This document shows, piece by piece, positions 36,645 through 49,436 of a stretch of 64,000 nt of DNA. The position numbers were made by a program, and so were the translations under genes. The notes beneath the pieces are model-generated. The model worked only from the letters and a program-made list of their open reading frames with translations, ran no database searches and was not told the origin of the DNA. Positions within the stretch are counted from its first letter, which is position 1, and each line of letters opens with the position of its first letter. This stretch comes from Multifurca ochricompacta (Eukaryota > Basidiomycota > Agaricomycetes > Russulales > Russulaceae): assembly GCA_022496185.1 (NCBI GenBank), contig WTXG01000069.1, forward strand, positions 1 to 64,000. Reading direction: 5' to 3'.

Positions 36645-39117
36645 GCAAGTCGGTCATCGTGAACTGTTGGTCTGGTCTGGTCTGGTCTGGTCAATGTATA
36701 CGTATACGTATGTGCCATCCTGTACAGGTGTATAGGAATGTAACTTGATAGCCTGAAACTTGATGCATCTCAAAAAATATCATGATGGCAGCAAGGCTTA
36801 CGTTCTTGGAAAGGCGTTTTTTTGTTGCCTTTGATCGTAATTTTATTGTTTACGTAAATCTAGTATGGCCAGTGATTTCTGCCCTGGTACCCTGTGTTCA
36901 TATTCAGGTTGGAGCGAGCTCGCCATCTCGACATTCAGTGATGAGACAGTCTGACTGATTGAAGGAAGAGTACTGCTGATAGAGGGTTTTCTAGACAAAA
37001 TGCCCGAAGCTGGGCCAGAGCAACATCAAAGGGAAAACAAGTGTCCATGGTATAGCTGTGTCATATTAGGGCCGGGGAACGTAGCGAAGGGGGAGAGACG
37101 GAAAAAGAAAGGTCTAGTCCTTTGCAAATCTAATTTAAACCATGCACTTCGCTCTCTGTCCAGCATCCTTTGACGCGCTTGGTCGGCATCTTCTTGTGCT
37201 ACAAGAGCGAGTTGATGCATGCGAAGAAATTCCCACAGTGGTCATAGAAAGGAATGTATGGGGGTGGGTGGGTTTCCATGGGCCGCTTGAAATCTTCCCA
37301 GGTAGAGGACAATGCAAGGGGAAGCCAGCTGGCACTTGGGCTTGCTGATGGCTTGACGATCCTAATCTGCTAGTGCGGCTGTGAGCGATTCCCCGCACCT
37401 GTCCTTTAGCTATTGAGGGATATTCCACCACCTGCACCTTGCCGTCTTCCTCTCCCTCGTTGTTCTCAGTGCTATGGGTCCTCAGCCTCCTGTAGCCGCT
37501 GCCATAGCATGCTGCCCATGTGGTGCTGCATCCACTCTCCCTGCGCTCTCCCCGCACAGTAGTCCCTACTTAACTCCTGCTGGATACTTGGCCTTGGCAG
37601 GAGTTACTCCCGGCGCGCTTGTGACCGCGAGCCAATCTACTCCCCATTCGACTCTCTTAAATTTTCCATCCAGTCCTGGTTTTTCAAGTTTGTGATGGCT
37701 CCTTGTGAATCGTGTTGCTTCGAAGACTCCGCAAGCAATTGGTCTATTAGCCATGTCATTGTGGGTACATTTGGTCATAGGACCGTCCCTGGTAACCCAG
37801 GTCGGTCGATGGCTAGTTGGGCTTCCCAAGTTTGGCAGAAGCCTACGCAGCCAGGTACCTGCGTGCCGGTTGTCAGCAAAATCAAACACATCATTTTCGT
37901 ATGCGCAAGGGCAGAGAAATAATGCGCTAACAAATTACACCACAAAATGGTTCAGTGGCGAACTTGGTGCCACATATCCCTATCAGTTGTCAGTGGATTT
38001 GGGAAAGCGCCGTGACGGCAATCTCGGGCCGATCCGAGTGTTCATTTGTTATTTGCCAATTCGGGCGCCAACCACATGACTTCGCGGCGACTGTTACAGT
38101 ATATGAGATGAGAGACCCAACGGTGTCATGGCGACATTTGCTTTGCGGTCCGTTTCGTCTGCGGAACAGCTGCCGCCTCACGACCTATAACTCGGGCAGC
38201 TGCGTGTGAAGTGGACCAAACAGTCAACGTGTCTACATTGCCTGATCATTTGATGGCGGCAATCATCCTCTCTAAGGAGAGCAGCGACCAAGAAAATTCA
38301 AAATTCAATTTTTTTTTTTCCTTTGGTCCCCACATCACTTCAACTTTGTTCAGAGGCAAGAGCAGCAAGCGAGGCGATGGGAACGGGAACCTGGATGATT
38401 CAGCTGACACACCTATTGCAACTTACGCCTTCTTCTTTCGAGATGACGATCTGTTGCCATAGCTATTAGTGTATTCTGAGGCACGAGGGTCGTCGTCCTC
38501 GGAATCATCTGGGCATTAAACTCAGCTTCGCGTAACGTATATGTGAGTAGAAGACAGTAACATATTATCTCTAGAATTGAAGGCGCGACAGTGGAATACG
38601 AGGGCCAAGTCAGGAGGGTGTGTGATGGCCACGAAATCGCCGGTTTTCCCAAGGCAAATCCAGGATGATAAACCTTCCTAGCAATCAATGACCACTCAAA
38701 GACCAAAATGATAAGACCGAAATGATAAGGGGAGGCAGTCGATAACAATCTCTTGCGTCAACTTCGGGTTATGAGACATTCATTCCTTACTATGATGTTG
38801 TACGTCGCACAGACATGGGTGGTTTATGCATAGCCAGCAGGCCGCTCTGCTCTATGAACACCATTATTGCATCTACTCAAGTTTCCGATACGAGGTAACC
38901 GTAATCACGCTATGAATCAAAATCTATAGCATTAACACGCGTGGCCTTCCGCAAGGAACCTTCCCTCTTCAGCAGTTGTCAACCGCCTTCACATATAAAC
39001 CCTCTTCTGGGGCTAGTCATCTACGTATTTTTTTTCGTATTTGTATCTGTGGAGGCACGCGTACCCAACGATATTTTTTAAACAAATCCCACGGGTGATG
39101 CTAAAAAATAAATACTA
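36645..39117. other. 2.5-kb region without a supported gene
   Basis: Starts with (GGTCT)n at 36670-36692. Between 37.0 and 38.5 kb open frames of 60-140 codons overlap on both strands. Some minus-strand pieces (37026-37220, ending in a charged, glutamine-rich stretch DADQARQRMLDRERSAWF) look protein-like but match no family I can name and are broken by stops, so they may be a gene relic. Confidence 0.4.
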
Positions 39118-39248
39118 CCACGAAGTGATATACTATCGAACAAAAGAGCATCTATACAGATTTCTTGACATAGGATGTGAATAGGTGAAGCAGAGGGCTC
39201 TTACTCAAACGTATTAAGATACTATCCACGAGCGAAAGCATTCCTCCA

Positions 39249-42200
39249 TCACGCACCATAATGGACAAAGTTCACCCACCGCTCCGGAGTCATCCCCTTC
39301 TTTCTCCTCATCTTCCGCGTCGCATCGCGAAGCGCTTTTGCAGACCTCAAGTGATAAGGTACCCCTTGTCCATTTCCAGAGAACATCGACTTGTAGAAAT
39401 TCTCTGCAAGTTCACGCCCATCAATATCCGCCATCTCCCACATCGTCCCAACCACACTTCGAAACCCACAGTATTGCACTGCCGCGGTAAGATGAAGTGC
39501 CTCGTCAGCGATACTGTCATCTGTCAATTCCGCAGTGTGACATGCAGCAAGGAATGCAAATTCAGCAGCAGGCAGTCGAGAGCGTACGATGTCGAGTAGA
39601 GTAAGTCGCTCATCTTCGTACAGCTTGAACGAAGCATCGAATGGTTTTCCAGTCTCGAGTATTCCATGACACACAAAATGTGCAAATTTGTGATCCCGGA
39701 GTCCCTCTACCACAGCAGCCGGTGTCGCATTCTTCCCACTAAGGGTTGACACCGGCAGCCGCGTATTGAGAGATTGTATGACTGCCATCTCTCCTAAGGC
39801 GCCTGGTAAGGATGCATCTGGATGGGCCACGAGAAGCAACGAAGGATGGTAGGATGTTTGTGAACTTGGTTTTCGAGATTCGATGAGTGCAGAGAGCGTC
39901 GGGGTATATGAAGGGATATACAGATCCGAAAAGTATCGCTTGACACCATCATTAGATGGGATCGGGCCCATCGCATGAAGTGGAAGAGAGCAGAAAACGG
40001 ACGTCGGACACCACCAAATTCGTGATTGTTCTGGTACACCCAAAGCGCATAGCCTGTCGATGACTGGTCTGCCAACGAGTCTGTAAAGGCCCTCGAGTAC
40101 GGAACGTAAAGCGCGTCCATATCTCTCTGAGTCGAGACCTTCCTTTCGTGCAACCACTAGGCGATCTCTTAGTTTATTTGCACGGTCGTAGAAATCGTCA
40201 GTTGTAGGTATAAGGGAAGGGGGAGTGTCTTGAAAGAGTATGAGGATATCGGAACGCCATTCGTTGTGGTTGATAATAATGACTGGCCCATGCGAAGCAG
40301 CAATACGAATAGTTTCGAACGACGGAGTCTTCAGAAACTCTCCAAACCCTGATAATTCTTGAATCTGTGACACGAGCACATCCCGCTCCTCCAGAAGCTT
40401 CTGTTGCTTGACCACCAGACGACCGAATGGGTCCATTCCATCATTAATTTGTGATCCACCATCGCTGATCCCTATAGTCCCACTCGGTGTGACAGACATA
40501 GTGAGTGACTCGAGATCCTGATTAATTGCTGCAAGTTTCGTCGCTAAAGGTGAATTGAATCGAGAAAGTTGGTCCATGGAATTGCGAAGACCACGCATTT
40601 CAGACCATAGTAAGGCCCTCCCTCGTTCTAGAGTCTCAATAGCCTGAGCGAATTGACCCATTTTGATCTGGTAAGATGCGTAGTCCAGCGGCATCTTGTC
40701 ACAGAGCCCTCGCATTGCGACGAGTCGAGCATGCTGTATTTGTAAGGTCGGCGCGGAGACAAATGAGCTCTGCATTAATGACATGGCCTTCTCATATGCA
40801 ACAGAGACAGATGGGTGTCTGGCCACTCGAGTAACGAGTGCCCAGTCGCATGACAAAGCAAATCGGTCAGGTACCTTTGCGAATTTGTCATTGACACCCA
40901 AAGGAAATAGCTCAATGATTTCATCCAAATCCTGTCTTCGACCAAGCAACCTGAAGCGTTCGTATAAAGACTCAAAAAGTTGTTTGATTAGAATGAAGTG
41001 GAATGGCTGTGCGCTTTGCATTTCGAGAGCACCACGATGCACGGTGATAGACTCGTCAAGGTATTCCATTTTATTTGAACACTCAAACGCCATGTAGAGG
41101 TCAAAGCCCAAGAAGAGTGCCGGTTGGAATCCAAATGGATGACTCGTGTCAGCTGACGCAAGTAATACCTGGCGGCACTTGATTACCTCTTCAAGGTCCG
41201 TGATATCGTTGGTACGAAAAAACTTGGTTCTATACCAATCCGCAAGACGCTCGAGGTACGCGTTGTGCTCGGAGGACCTCGGCGGAGTCTTGGAGATCAG
41301 TTTTCGAAGATTTTGAATTTTCTCCTCTACCACTGCCATCGGATACGCCGCCCGGACAGCTTCCACATTGTCAATATTTTCTCCAAATGTACCGTGAGCT
41401 GAGGACGATGCAAGGTTGACCATTTCGGAAGTATAAGAATGCGCCTCTTGAAGGGCTTCCGTGAGACCAAAGCTATTGAAGCGCTCCTCAGCGAGCATTG
41501 CCATCACGTATGTAAAACTATGCCGAATGCCACTGTCGAGAGAAGAAGAGCTGAGTAAGGCACGAAGACGGGAATTGGCCTCCTCTAAATATTGTGGGTT
41601 TGAATAGATGCTAGCCCGTAGGCGCGCAAGTGCTGTAGCCATCATTGGAGCAAGAGCCTGAAATGCACTGGTGCTCTCTCCCGGATGGGAGGCAATGACA
41701 CACTCTAGGAGGGTCATTGCCTCCTCGTAGTCGCCGTTTGAATAATTTGTTCCGTATCGAATTACAAGGGAAGTAGCCAGTCCGAGAAGAACTAGATGAG
41801 AGCCCGGCGGGAAGATCTTCAGCGCGTCCCGAAGGCATTGAATGACTCCATCTAACGGCTGCACTTGCTTCCTTTGACAAAATTTGCATAAAATGGCGAA
41901 GAACAAGGCGGTAATGGCATCAGTTGGATAGTTTTCTGAGCAGTGACAGGTGAGAAGTTCTTGGCAGAGCATCACCATCTCCTCAATATCCCTCGTCCCA
42001 CCCGTTTCCAGCTCAACTTGAATACCCAACGCCTGAACAAGCGATGCTGTGACGACTTTGTGCGAGACCTCAAAGGTATCAAGAGGTAGTCCTCGGAGAT
42101 AACGAAGGTATTCGACCGCACACTTGGCATCCTCAGGTTGCTTGAACTTCCCAGAACGATGTAAAAGGGAAAGTACGAGTTGAAAGAAGATTTGAACCAC

Positions 42201-42509
42201 GTTTAGGTAGAATCCCCAGGAAGGTGGAAGAAAGATAGCTTCAATGTAATGAACAATAGATTTGTCAAGATCTTCCTTTTGTTCTGATAGCTCATAGCGT
42301 AAGAATCGTGATTTAGCCAGAACGTGGATGTAGGCAGTGTAAGGGGGATGAGATCGAGGGATCCGTGAGAGAGCACGCTGATGAGAAGTGATGATTTGGT
42401 CGAGTTGCATAATGGAGACTGGGAATAAGAAAAAAACAATTACTGATGATCGAATGGCATATGCTCGGGAAAGAGGTGACTAAGTTGAGCACTTACGTTC
42501 TTGGGCCAT
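39249..42509 (-). CDS. TPR-CHAT caspase-like protease, paralogue 1
   Basis: Exons 42497-42509 (13 nt, MAQE plus one base) and 39249-42418, with a 78-bp GTAAGT...CCCAG intron; 1060 residues. The ATG at 42410, often taken as the start, lies inside exon 2. Residues about 1-640 form alpha-helical tetratricopeptide-like repeats; a coiled stretch follows (about 640-720), then a C-terminal CHAT domain (about 760-1060). The catalytic pair is intact: His about 922 in FAHFVCHG and Cys about 964 in FLAACHTAEL. CHAT proteases are caspase relatives (separase/HetF group); in bacteria TPR-CHAT proteins act in defence by cleaving gasdermin-like or other partners. In basidiomycetes the family is greatly expanded, and a role in heterokaryon or self/non-self responses is an inference. 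No partner gene is visible beside it. Confidence 0.9.
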
Positions 42510-42689
42510 GCTTAATTACATGCACAAGAATCACGGTAACCGCGGGTACTTTGGCAATGAATTGAGAGATTAAATGGCGAAATTGATTGCGGGTGCTGGA
42601 GAACGGCGAAGACCATGCCTATTAATACATCAGGACAAAACGAGGCAACGAGGCATGCATTGCAGCTGTTCCCCGGCCCGTCAACCCGG

Positions 42690-43970
42690 TACCGTTTGCT
42701 ACTTTGAGCTTTGGTGGTCTTGCGATCGTCTGTGCTGTGTACTCGCAGAACGGATCCAATCCACGGTGAGTGCGAGGCAAAGTGTGTCCCCAAAAGGAGA
42801 GAGACAGTACTTGCGAATACGCTGCTTGCTAGTTCCATTTGCCGTTGACCGCAGAGTGCCCAAGTCATATCGTTCGTTGACATGACCGACGAATTGCCGG
42901 ATGCCCACAACGGCGGTGGAAAGCATACTGTTCAAAATTCATTAGCAATCAAAAGAGATTAATAAGAAGTGATGCAACGACGTAGGGTCGGTGCTGGTGT
43001 TACCCCCGGACGCCGTGGGTTTAGCTTCGTGAAATGCGTTAGGGGTGGAAACAATCATGAAGTGTTCTCGGAAGGCGTCAAAGTCGTCTAGCCATCACAA
43101 AATCTAAAGTTTTTTGGATTGGCTGTATAGATTATGAAAAAAAAAAAGTGATACTCAATGAGCTGCAGAGGCACGGACTCCGGAAAAGAGAGCCCTGACC
43201 GCTGTGCGGAGCCAATCCGCGGTGAGTGCGAGGCAAAGTATTCCTTGGATGGTGAGAGAAAGAGAAGAGAGAAGAGAGCGCGCCCTTTCGAGATAACTAG
43301 ATCGAATGTAAACGTATTGTGCTTGAATTCAAGGAAATCGCTGCTTGTTGGTTCCGTTTGACCTTTGCGCTCGATGTCGTCAAGAAGTTCTTTAGCACAC
43401 AAAAAGAGAGATAAAGAGAGAGAAATGCCGTTTGATTTCTGGTTCTAGTGGCTCACTGGCTGGTCTACTACAAGCATTGTATGTACCTTCAAAGACTTGC
43501 AGAGAGACCTAGTTATGAAGCAGAAAGAGGGTGAATTAGGGTTGAAAGAAGTCAAGTTAGATGAAGCCAGGCAATAAAGGCGGAGATGATGTAGACGGAG
43601 AGGTGAAAACCTGGCAATTAAGACGGGGAGGTAGTGAAACTGGTATAAGAAATGGACGGGCATAAGGCCCGGAATGCAAATGATAAGATATACAAAACTA
43701 GATCATAAGTGCTCTAATTCAGGAGAGGGGATAGCTGGCTGTTTCATGCTCAACGCCCGAGCCATCCTTACACCGCAGATATAGCCGAGCCGACATGTGC
43801 AGAGATTAAGGCAGTTCATGCATACCTAGAATATCAGGATCCTCGAAATTCCGGGGATCGGGATTCAATAGACCGAAAATTCTGAGTTCAGCCGAGGGAG
43901 GAGGGGAAGGATGGAGGGGTTTGGTCGTCGGTGTTATAGAAAGGGGGGAAAAGCAACCCGATGTTCATTC
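42690..43970 (-). repeat. Dispersed repeat R, copy R1, upstream of CHAT paralogue 1
   Basis: Non-coding. It shares blocks with R2 (50692-51114 and 52628-53020), R3 (59320-59960, inverted) and R4 (62230-62960). Blocks include GGATCCAATCCACGGTGAGTGCG, GATGCAACGACGTAGGGTCGG, a CTACTACAAGCATTGTA segment, AAGTGCTCTAATTCAGG and CATGCTCAACGCCCGAGCC. It is internally duplicated (blocks at 42752 and 43198 resemble each other). Block order differs between copies, so it is not a simple transposon. Confidence 0.7.
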
Positions 43971-44101
43971 CCACGAAGTGATATCCTATCGAACAAAAAA
44001 CCATCTATGCAAATTTCCTAACATAGGATGTGAATAGGTGAAGCAGAAGACTCTTACCCAAACGGATTAAGATACTAACCACGAGCGAAAGCATTCCTCC
44101 A

Positions 44102-47100
44102 TCACGCACCATAATGAACAAAGTTCACCCACCGCTCCAGAGTCATCCCTTTCTTTCTCCTCATCTTCCGCGTCGCATCACGAAGCGCCTTTGCAGACCT
44201 CAAGTGATAAGGTACCCCTTCTCCATTCCTAGAGAACATCGACTTGTAGAAATTCTCTGCAATTTCACGTCCATCTATATCTGCCATCTCCCACATCGTC
44301 CCAACCACACTTCGAAACCCACAATATTGCACTGCCGCGGTAAGATGAAGTCCTTCGTCCGCAATACTTTCGTCTGTCAATTCCGCAGTGTGACATGCAG
44401 CAAGGAATGCAAATTCAGCAGCAGGAAGTTGAGACCGTACAATGTCCAGCAGTGTAAGTCGCTCATCATTGAATAACTTGAATGATGCATCGAATGGTTT
44501 TCCAGTCTCGAGTGTTCCATGACACACGAAATGTGCAAATCCGTGATCTCGCAGTCCTTCCACCACACCAGCCGGTGTTGCGTTCTTCCCACAGAGGGTG
44601 GTCACCGGCACCCGCGAATTGAGAGACTGTATAATTTTCATCTCTCCAAAGGCGCCTGGTAAGGATTCATCTGGATTAGCCACAAGGAGTAATGAAGGTT
44701 GATACGACATTTTTGGACTGGATTTGCGAGACTCGGCCAGTGCAGAGAGTGTCAGTGTATATGAAGGGATATATAGATCTGAAAAGTATCGCTTGACACC
44801 GTCATCTGATGGGATTGGGCCCATCGCATGAAGTGGAAGAGAGCAGAAAACAGAGGTCGGACACCACCAGATTCGTGATTGTTCTGGTACGTCCAAAGCA
44901 CATAGCCTGTCGATGACTGGTCTGCCAACGAGTCTGTAAAGGCCCTCGAGTACAGAACGTAAAGCGCGTTTGTATTTGTCTGAATCGAGACCCTCCCTTC
45001 GTGCGACCACTAGGCGATCTTTTAATTCATTTGCAAGACGATAGAAATCTTTAGTTGTAGGGATAAGGGAAGGGGGAGAGTCGCGAACAAGAATGAGGAT
45101 ATCGGAACGCCACTCGCTATGGTTGATAATGACGACTGGCCCATGTGAAGCAGCAACACGAATATTTTCGAATGACGGCGTCTTCAGAAAGTCACCAAAT
45201 TCTGGTGATTCTTGGATCCGCGACATGAGTACATCTCTCTCCTCCAGTAGCTTCTGTCGCTTCACAACCAGACGACCAAATGGGTCCGTCCCATCATCAA
45301 CCTGTGATCCACCATCACTGATCTCTATGGTCCCACTCGGCGTGACAGACATAGTGAGTGACTCGAGATCCTGATTGATTGCTACAAGTTTCGTTGCTAA
45401 AGGTGAATTGAATCGAGAAAGATGATCCATGGAATTGCGAAGACCACGCATTTCAGACCATAGTAAGGCCCTCCCTCGTTCTAGAGTCTCAATAGCCTGA
45501 GTGAATTGACCCATTTCGATCTGGTAAGACGCGTAGTCCAGCGGCATAATGTCACAGAGCTCTCGCATTTCGACGAGTTGAGAATGCTGCATTTGTAGAG
45601 TCGGCGCGGAAATCAATGAACTCTGCATTAATGACATGGCCTTCTCGTATGCAACGGAGACGGACGGATGCCTAGTCCCTCGTGTAACGAATGCCCAGAG
45701 ACATGAAAAAGCGAATCGGTCAGGCATACTCGCGAATGTATCACTGACACCCATAGGAAATAGCGGCATGATTTCATCCAAGTCTTGTCTGCGACTAAGC
45801 AAATTAAAGCGTTCGACTAAAGACAAAACAAGTGGTCGAATTAGTCTGAGGCGAATGGCTTCGGAATTTGGCATTTCAAGAACGCTACGATAGAGAGTAA
45901 TTGACTCGTCGAGGTACACCACTTCATTCGAGCACTCAAATGCAGTGTAAAGGTCGTCGCCCAAAGAGAGTGCTAATTGGAACCAAAATGGGTGACTCGT
46001 GTCAGTTGAAAGACGTAACATTCGGCGATACTTGATAACCTCTTCAAGGTCCTTTATATCGCTGGTACGAGAGAACTTGGTACTAAGCCAACCCGCAAGA
46101 TCCTCGATGTGTGTGTTGTGATTGGGGTCTCCCGGGGGAGTCTTGGAGATTAGTTCGCGAAGATTTCGGATTTTCTCCTCTACCACCGTCATCGGATACA
46201 CTGCTCGAACAGCATCCACTTTATCAAATCCGGGCACAGCTAAAGATGATGCAAGGTTGGCCATTTCGGAAGTATAAGAATGCGCCTCCAGAAGGGCTTC
46301 TGTGAGACCGAAGTTATTGAAGCGCATCTTGGCGAGGTATGCCATGTTATGAGTAAGGCTATGCCGAAGGTCGTTGTCAAGGGAAGAAGAGCTGAGTAAG
46401 GTACGATGATAGGAAATCGCCTCCTCTAAATATTCTGGGTTTGGATAGATGTTAGCCCGTAAACACCTAAGCTTGGAAGCCGTTCCTAAAGCCAGAGTCT
46501 GTGTTCCAATGGGGCTCTCCCCAGGAGGATTTGAGGCGATGACATTTTCTAGGAGGGTCATTGCCTCCTCGTAATCGTTATTCGAATAAGTTGTCCTGAA
46601 TCGAACCACGAGGGCAGCGGCCAGGCCGAGAGAGACTAGGTGCAAACTTGGCAGGCAGGTCTTCAGCGCGTCCCGCAGGCATTGAATGACTTCATCTAAC
46701 GATTGTACTTGCTTCTTTTGAGAAACTCTGTGTATTATAGCCCAAGCGAAGGCAACAATGGCATTGGCTGGGTAGCGTCCTGGATTATTTGAGGTGAGTT
46801 CTCGGCATAAGATCATCATTTCCTCAATGTCATGCGTCCCACCCGCTTTCAGCTCGACTTGAATAGCCAACGCCTGAACAAGCGATAATGTGACGATTTC
46901 GTGCGGGACCTCAAAGGTATCAAGGGGTAGTCCTCGGAGATGACGAAGGTATTCAACTGCACACTTTGCATCTTCAAGTTGCCTGAAATCCAGGGAACGA
47001 CGAAAAAGGGAAACTACGAGTAGAAAGAAGACTTGGACCACATTTAGGTAGAATCCCCAGGAAGGTGGAAGAAAGATAGCTTCTGTGTAATGAACAATAG

Positions 47101-47350
47101 ACTTGTCGAGATCTTCCTTCTGTTCTGATAGCTCATAGCGTTTGAATCGTGATGTAGCCAGAAGAAGGATGTAGGCGGTGTAAGCGGGATGAGATCGAGG
47201 GATCCATGAGAGAGCATGCTGATGAGAAGCGATGATTTGGTCGAGTTCCATAATGGAGACTGGGAATAAGAAAAAAACAATTACTGTTGATAGAAGGGCA
47301 TATGCTCGGGAAAGAGGTGACTAAGTTGTGCACTTACGTTCTTGAACCAT
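44102..47350 (-). CDS. TPR-CHAT caspase-like protease, paralogue 2
   Basis: Exons 47338-47350 (13 nt, MVQE plus one base) and 44102-47259; 1056 residues, aligning with paralogue 1 along its whole length. Intron ends and phase are the same. TPR-like N-terminal two thirds and C-terminal CHAT domain, with His about 918 (FAHFVCHG) and Cys about 960 (FLAACHTAEL) kept. Differences are scattered amino-acid changes, with a small deletion near residue 345 and more change in the TPR region than in the CHAT region, the pattern expected if the TPR part recognises a variable partner. Its upstream region is interrupted at 47548 by about 3.1 kb of LINE sequence, only about 200 bp from the start codon, so expression could differ from paralogue 1. 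Confidence 0.9.
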
Positions 47351-47623
47351 GCTTTATTCAATGCACAAGAATGACGGTAACGGCAGGTCGTCTGGGGATG
47401 GATTGAGAGAATAAATGGCTGTGTGTGCTAGAGAACGGCAAAGACCACGCCTATAATACATGTTTATTAGAGCATGAGGACAAAACGAGGCAACCAACGA
47501 GGCATACAGGGCGGCTGATTTCCGGCCCGTCAACCCGGTACCGTCCGTTTTTTTTTTTTTTGGAATCGAGTTTATGACGCGCGTCAAGGCTTTGCCTAAG
47601 TGCGCGGCTATCTAAGAACAGAT

Positions 47624-49327
47624 TTTTTTTTTTTTTTTTTTTTTTTGAACTCAAATTTATTACGCGCTTCAGCCAAACAGACAAATCGCGCGGCTACTAC
47701 AGTGACATAGTAACTATTGTAAGAAGGGACAAGTGCCCTGGAGGTAGTGGTGGAAAACCCTAAGGGAAAAACCATGGAGAACGTACATGGAAGACCCAGC
47801 GAACCAGGACCCCCACCCCAGAGGGGTGGGGAAGAGGAAGATGTAAAATGAAGGTGGGGACGGCTAGGCGCAGTTGCCAGGTCCAGACCCCGTGTGCCAT
47901 CAAGGTCGCGACCCAACCTATCTGTACAATGAAAGTCCGAAACACAAAAGTGACAGGTAAAAAAGAAAAGGGGCCGCTAGGCGGCGGGTGTGGGGGCCGG
48001 GACAGCCGGCTTCTTGACGCGGGGTGGCTTCTTCCATCGACGGACGGCACCCGCATGCCCAAAGGCATAGAGGGTGCGCTGGGCCAGAAGGCCCGCCAGC
48101 GCCGCACCATCCGGATCCTCAAAGGCCACCACCACCGAGGAGGTGGAGCCAGGGAGGAGAGTGGAGGGGGCGCGGACCCAGGAGGGAAGGGCCGTCACTT
48201 TGAGCGCCCTGTACACTGGATTCTCACGACCCAGGGCCTCATGGCAGGCCTGGGGTGAATGCGCCCCAGTGTGTGGGGTCACGCCAGTCGCAAGGCCGTT
48301 GATGGTCACCCGGGACCACCGAACGTTCGGGCGGGAGGAGGGGGAAAGGGGCTGGCCCATCACCGACAAGAAGGGACCTAGCAGAGAAGTGAGGAGGGGT
48401 TGGGCGGAAAGGAGGTTAGCCTCCGAGACATCAGGCCCGGCCGTAAGAACCAGGTTCTTCTTCGGTGTCCACCGCGCGGCAGACAGAGAGACCTGGGTCC
48501 CAGACCCAGACAGCTCGGAGTTCAAGAATGAGACGATAGCCCCGGGGGGCTTGCACACAAATGGCGGATCGGAGATGTCCTGCACAGAACCAGGAAATAC
48601 TACCAGAGAGGGTCTCGCGCGCCTCTTGGCAGCAGCAGCGTAGGAGGAAGGGGGGGAGGGGGTAGGGGCAGCAGGGGCAGTGGGGGCAGGAGGGGGTGCA
48701 GGGGAGGGGGCTGGGGCAGAGGGCTTGGCCTTGGCCTTGGGGGCCTTGGCTGGGGCAACCTGGGCCGGGGCCTGGGCAGGTGGGGTGGGAGGGGCCTGGG
48801 CAGGGGCCTTACCTTTCTTGGAAGGGCCTGGAACAGGAGCAGGAGGGGGAGCAGCAGGAAGGGGGGGCGCCGGTGTGCCACCAGCAGTGAGCGCATCCAG
48901 TGACCTCTTGAAGAGCCGCAAGTCCTGATTGATCAGGAACAGGTCCTCATGGAAGATCCTGGAGAAGGTGGAGAGGGGAGTAGGGAAAGCAGCATGCATG
49001 GAGTCCACAAAGGCCTGGGAGTGCTGCGCGTAGGAGAGGATGAGTGAGGGGGCCCCATGAACAGGGGCAAAGTCAAGGAAATCGTGGAGGTGGCCATGGA
49101 GGGCGGCGACATAAGCATCGTCGTCCCCAGGGAAGGAAGCCTCAGCCTCGACCATCCCATCATAAAGCTGGGTGATGGCAGAGGTGAGTACCTGGGCAGG
49201 AGAAGGGGGGGGTGGGGGAGGGGGCTCCGAAAGAGCAGCAAAGCGATTAGACATGGGAGGCAACTCAATCAGCAAACAACACAAAGACCTAAAGGTGATG
49301 GTGGTGGTATGTGGTCAAGAAGGGATG
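47624..49327 (-). mobile_element. Young ORF1-only LINE insertion (HAL1-like)
   Basis: 1704 bp on the minus strand: 5' untranslated region of about 73 bp, ORF1 (49254-47977), a 3' untranslated region of about 330 bp with the GCGCGTAATAAATTTGAGTTC signature, then a poly(A) tail seen as T23 at 47624-47646. A perfect 15-bp target duplication TATCTAAGAACAGAT lies at 47609-47623 and 49328-49342. Both ends are thus defined and nothing between ORF1 and the tail encodes endonuclease, reverse transcriptase or RNase H. It inserted into the 3' untranslated region of the older copy. Confidence 0.85.
47977..49254 (-). CDS. LINE ORF1 (gag-like) protein, intact
   Basis: 425 residues from the ATG at 49254 (MSNRFAALSEPPPPPPP); an earlier in-frame ATG at 49284 is less likely because MSNRFAAL is the usual opening of fungal LINE ORF1 proteins. 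An N-terminal helical region (about 20-125), then a long proline/alanine/lysine-rich linker (about 130-215), then a folded C-terminal region (VVFPGS, WTPKKNLVLTAGPDVSEANLL, WSRVTINGLATGV, SSVVVAFEDPDGAALAGLL) and a basic tail. No CCHC knuckle is visible. ORF1 proteins bind element RNA. The open frame in an element lacking ORF2 suggests either recency or selection on ORF1. Confidence 0.85.
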   Translation of the reverse strand: MSNRFAALSEPPPPPPPSPAQVLTSAITQLYDGMVEAEASFPGDDDAYVAALHGHLHDFLDFAPVHGAPSLILSYAQHSQAFVDSMHAAFPTPLSTFSRIFHEDLFLINQDLRLFKRSLDALTAGGTPAPPLPAAPPPAPVPGPSKKGKAPAQAPPTPPAQAPAQVAPAKAPKAKAKPSAPAPSPAPPPAPTAPAAPTPSPPSSYAAAAKRRARPSLVVFPGSVQDISDPPFVCKPPGAIVSFLNSELSGSGTQVSLSAARWTPKKNLVLTAGPDVSEANLLSAQPLLTSLLGPFLSVMGQPLSPSSRPNVRWSRVTINGLATGVTPHTGAHSPQACHEALGRENPVYRALKVTALPSWVRAPSTLLPGSTSSVVVAFEDPDGAALAGLLAQRTLYAFGHAGAVRRWKKPPRVKKPAVPAPTPAA

Positions 49328-49436
49328 TATCTAAGAACAGATGTACTACAGATGTACTAGATAACAAGTAGGAGGGAATGCAGGAGGAAAAAACCCACGC
49401 AGGGAAAAACAGATTACCAGGAAGAGAAGGGGCCCC

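Larger units (their letters stand above)
39118..43970 (-). repeat. Tandem duplication, unit 1 (CHAT gene with its flanks)
   Basis: A 4.85-kb unit that recurs directly at 43971 onward. Homology covers the 3' flank (39118-39248 matches 43971-44101), the whole CHAT gene, its first intron and its upstream region to at least 43710. The upstream part 42690-43970 also has relatives at 50.7-51.1, 59.3-59.9 and 62.2-63.0 kb. Confidence 0.85.

Noticed and set aside
37026..38748. Cluster of open frames between 37.0 and 38.7 kb
   Set aside because: Both strands are open in pieces and no conserved domain could be recognised; may be a relic but not supportable as a gene.
39261..39599. Plus-strand frames antisense to the CHAT genes
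   Set aside because: Shadow frames that recur in both paralogues only because the sense genes are duplicated.
48074..48928. Long plus-strand frames across the LINE
   Set aside because: Shadows of the proline/alanine-rich, GC-rich ORF1 on the opposite strand.
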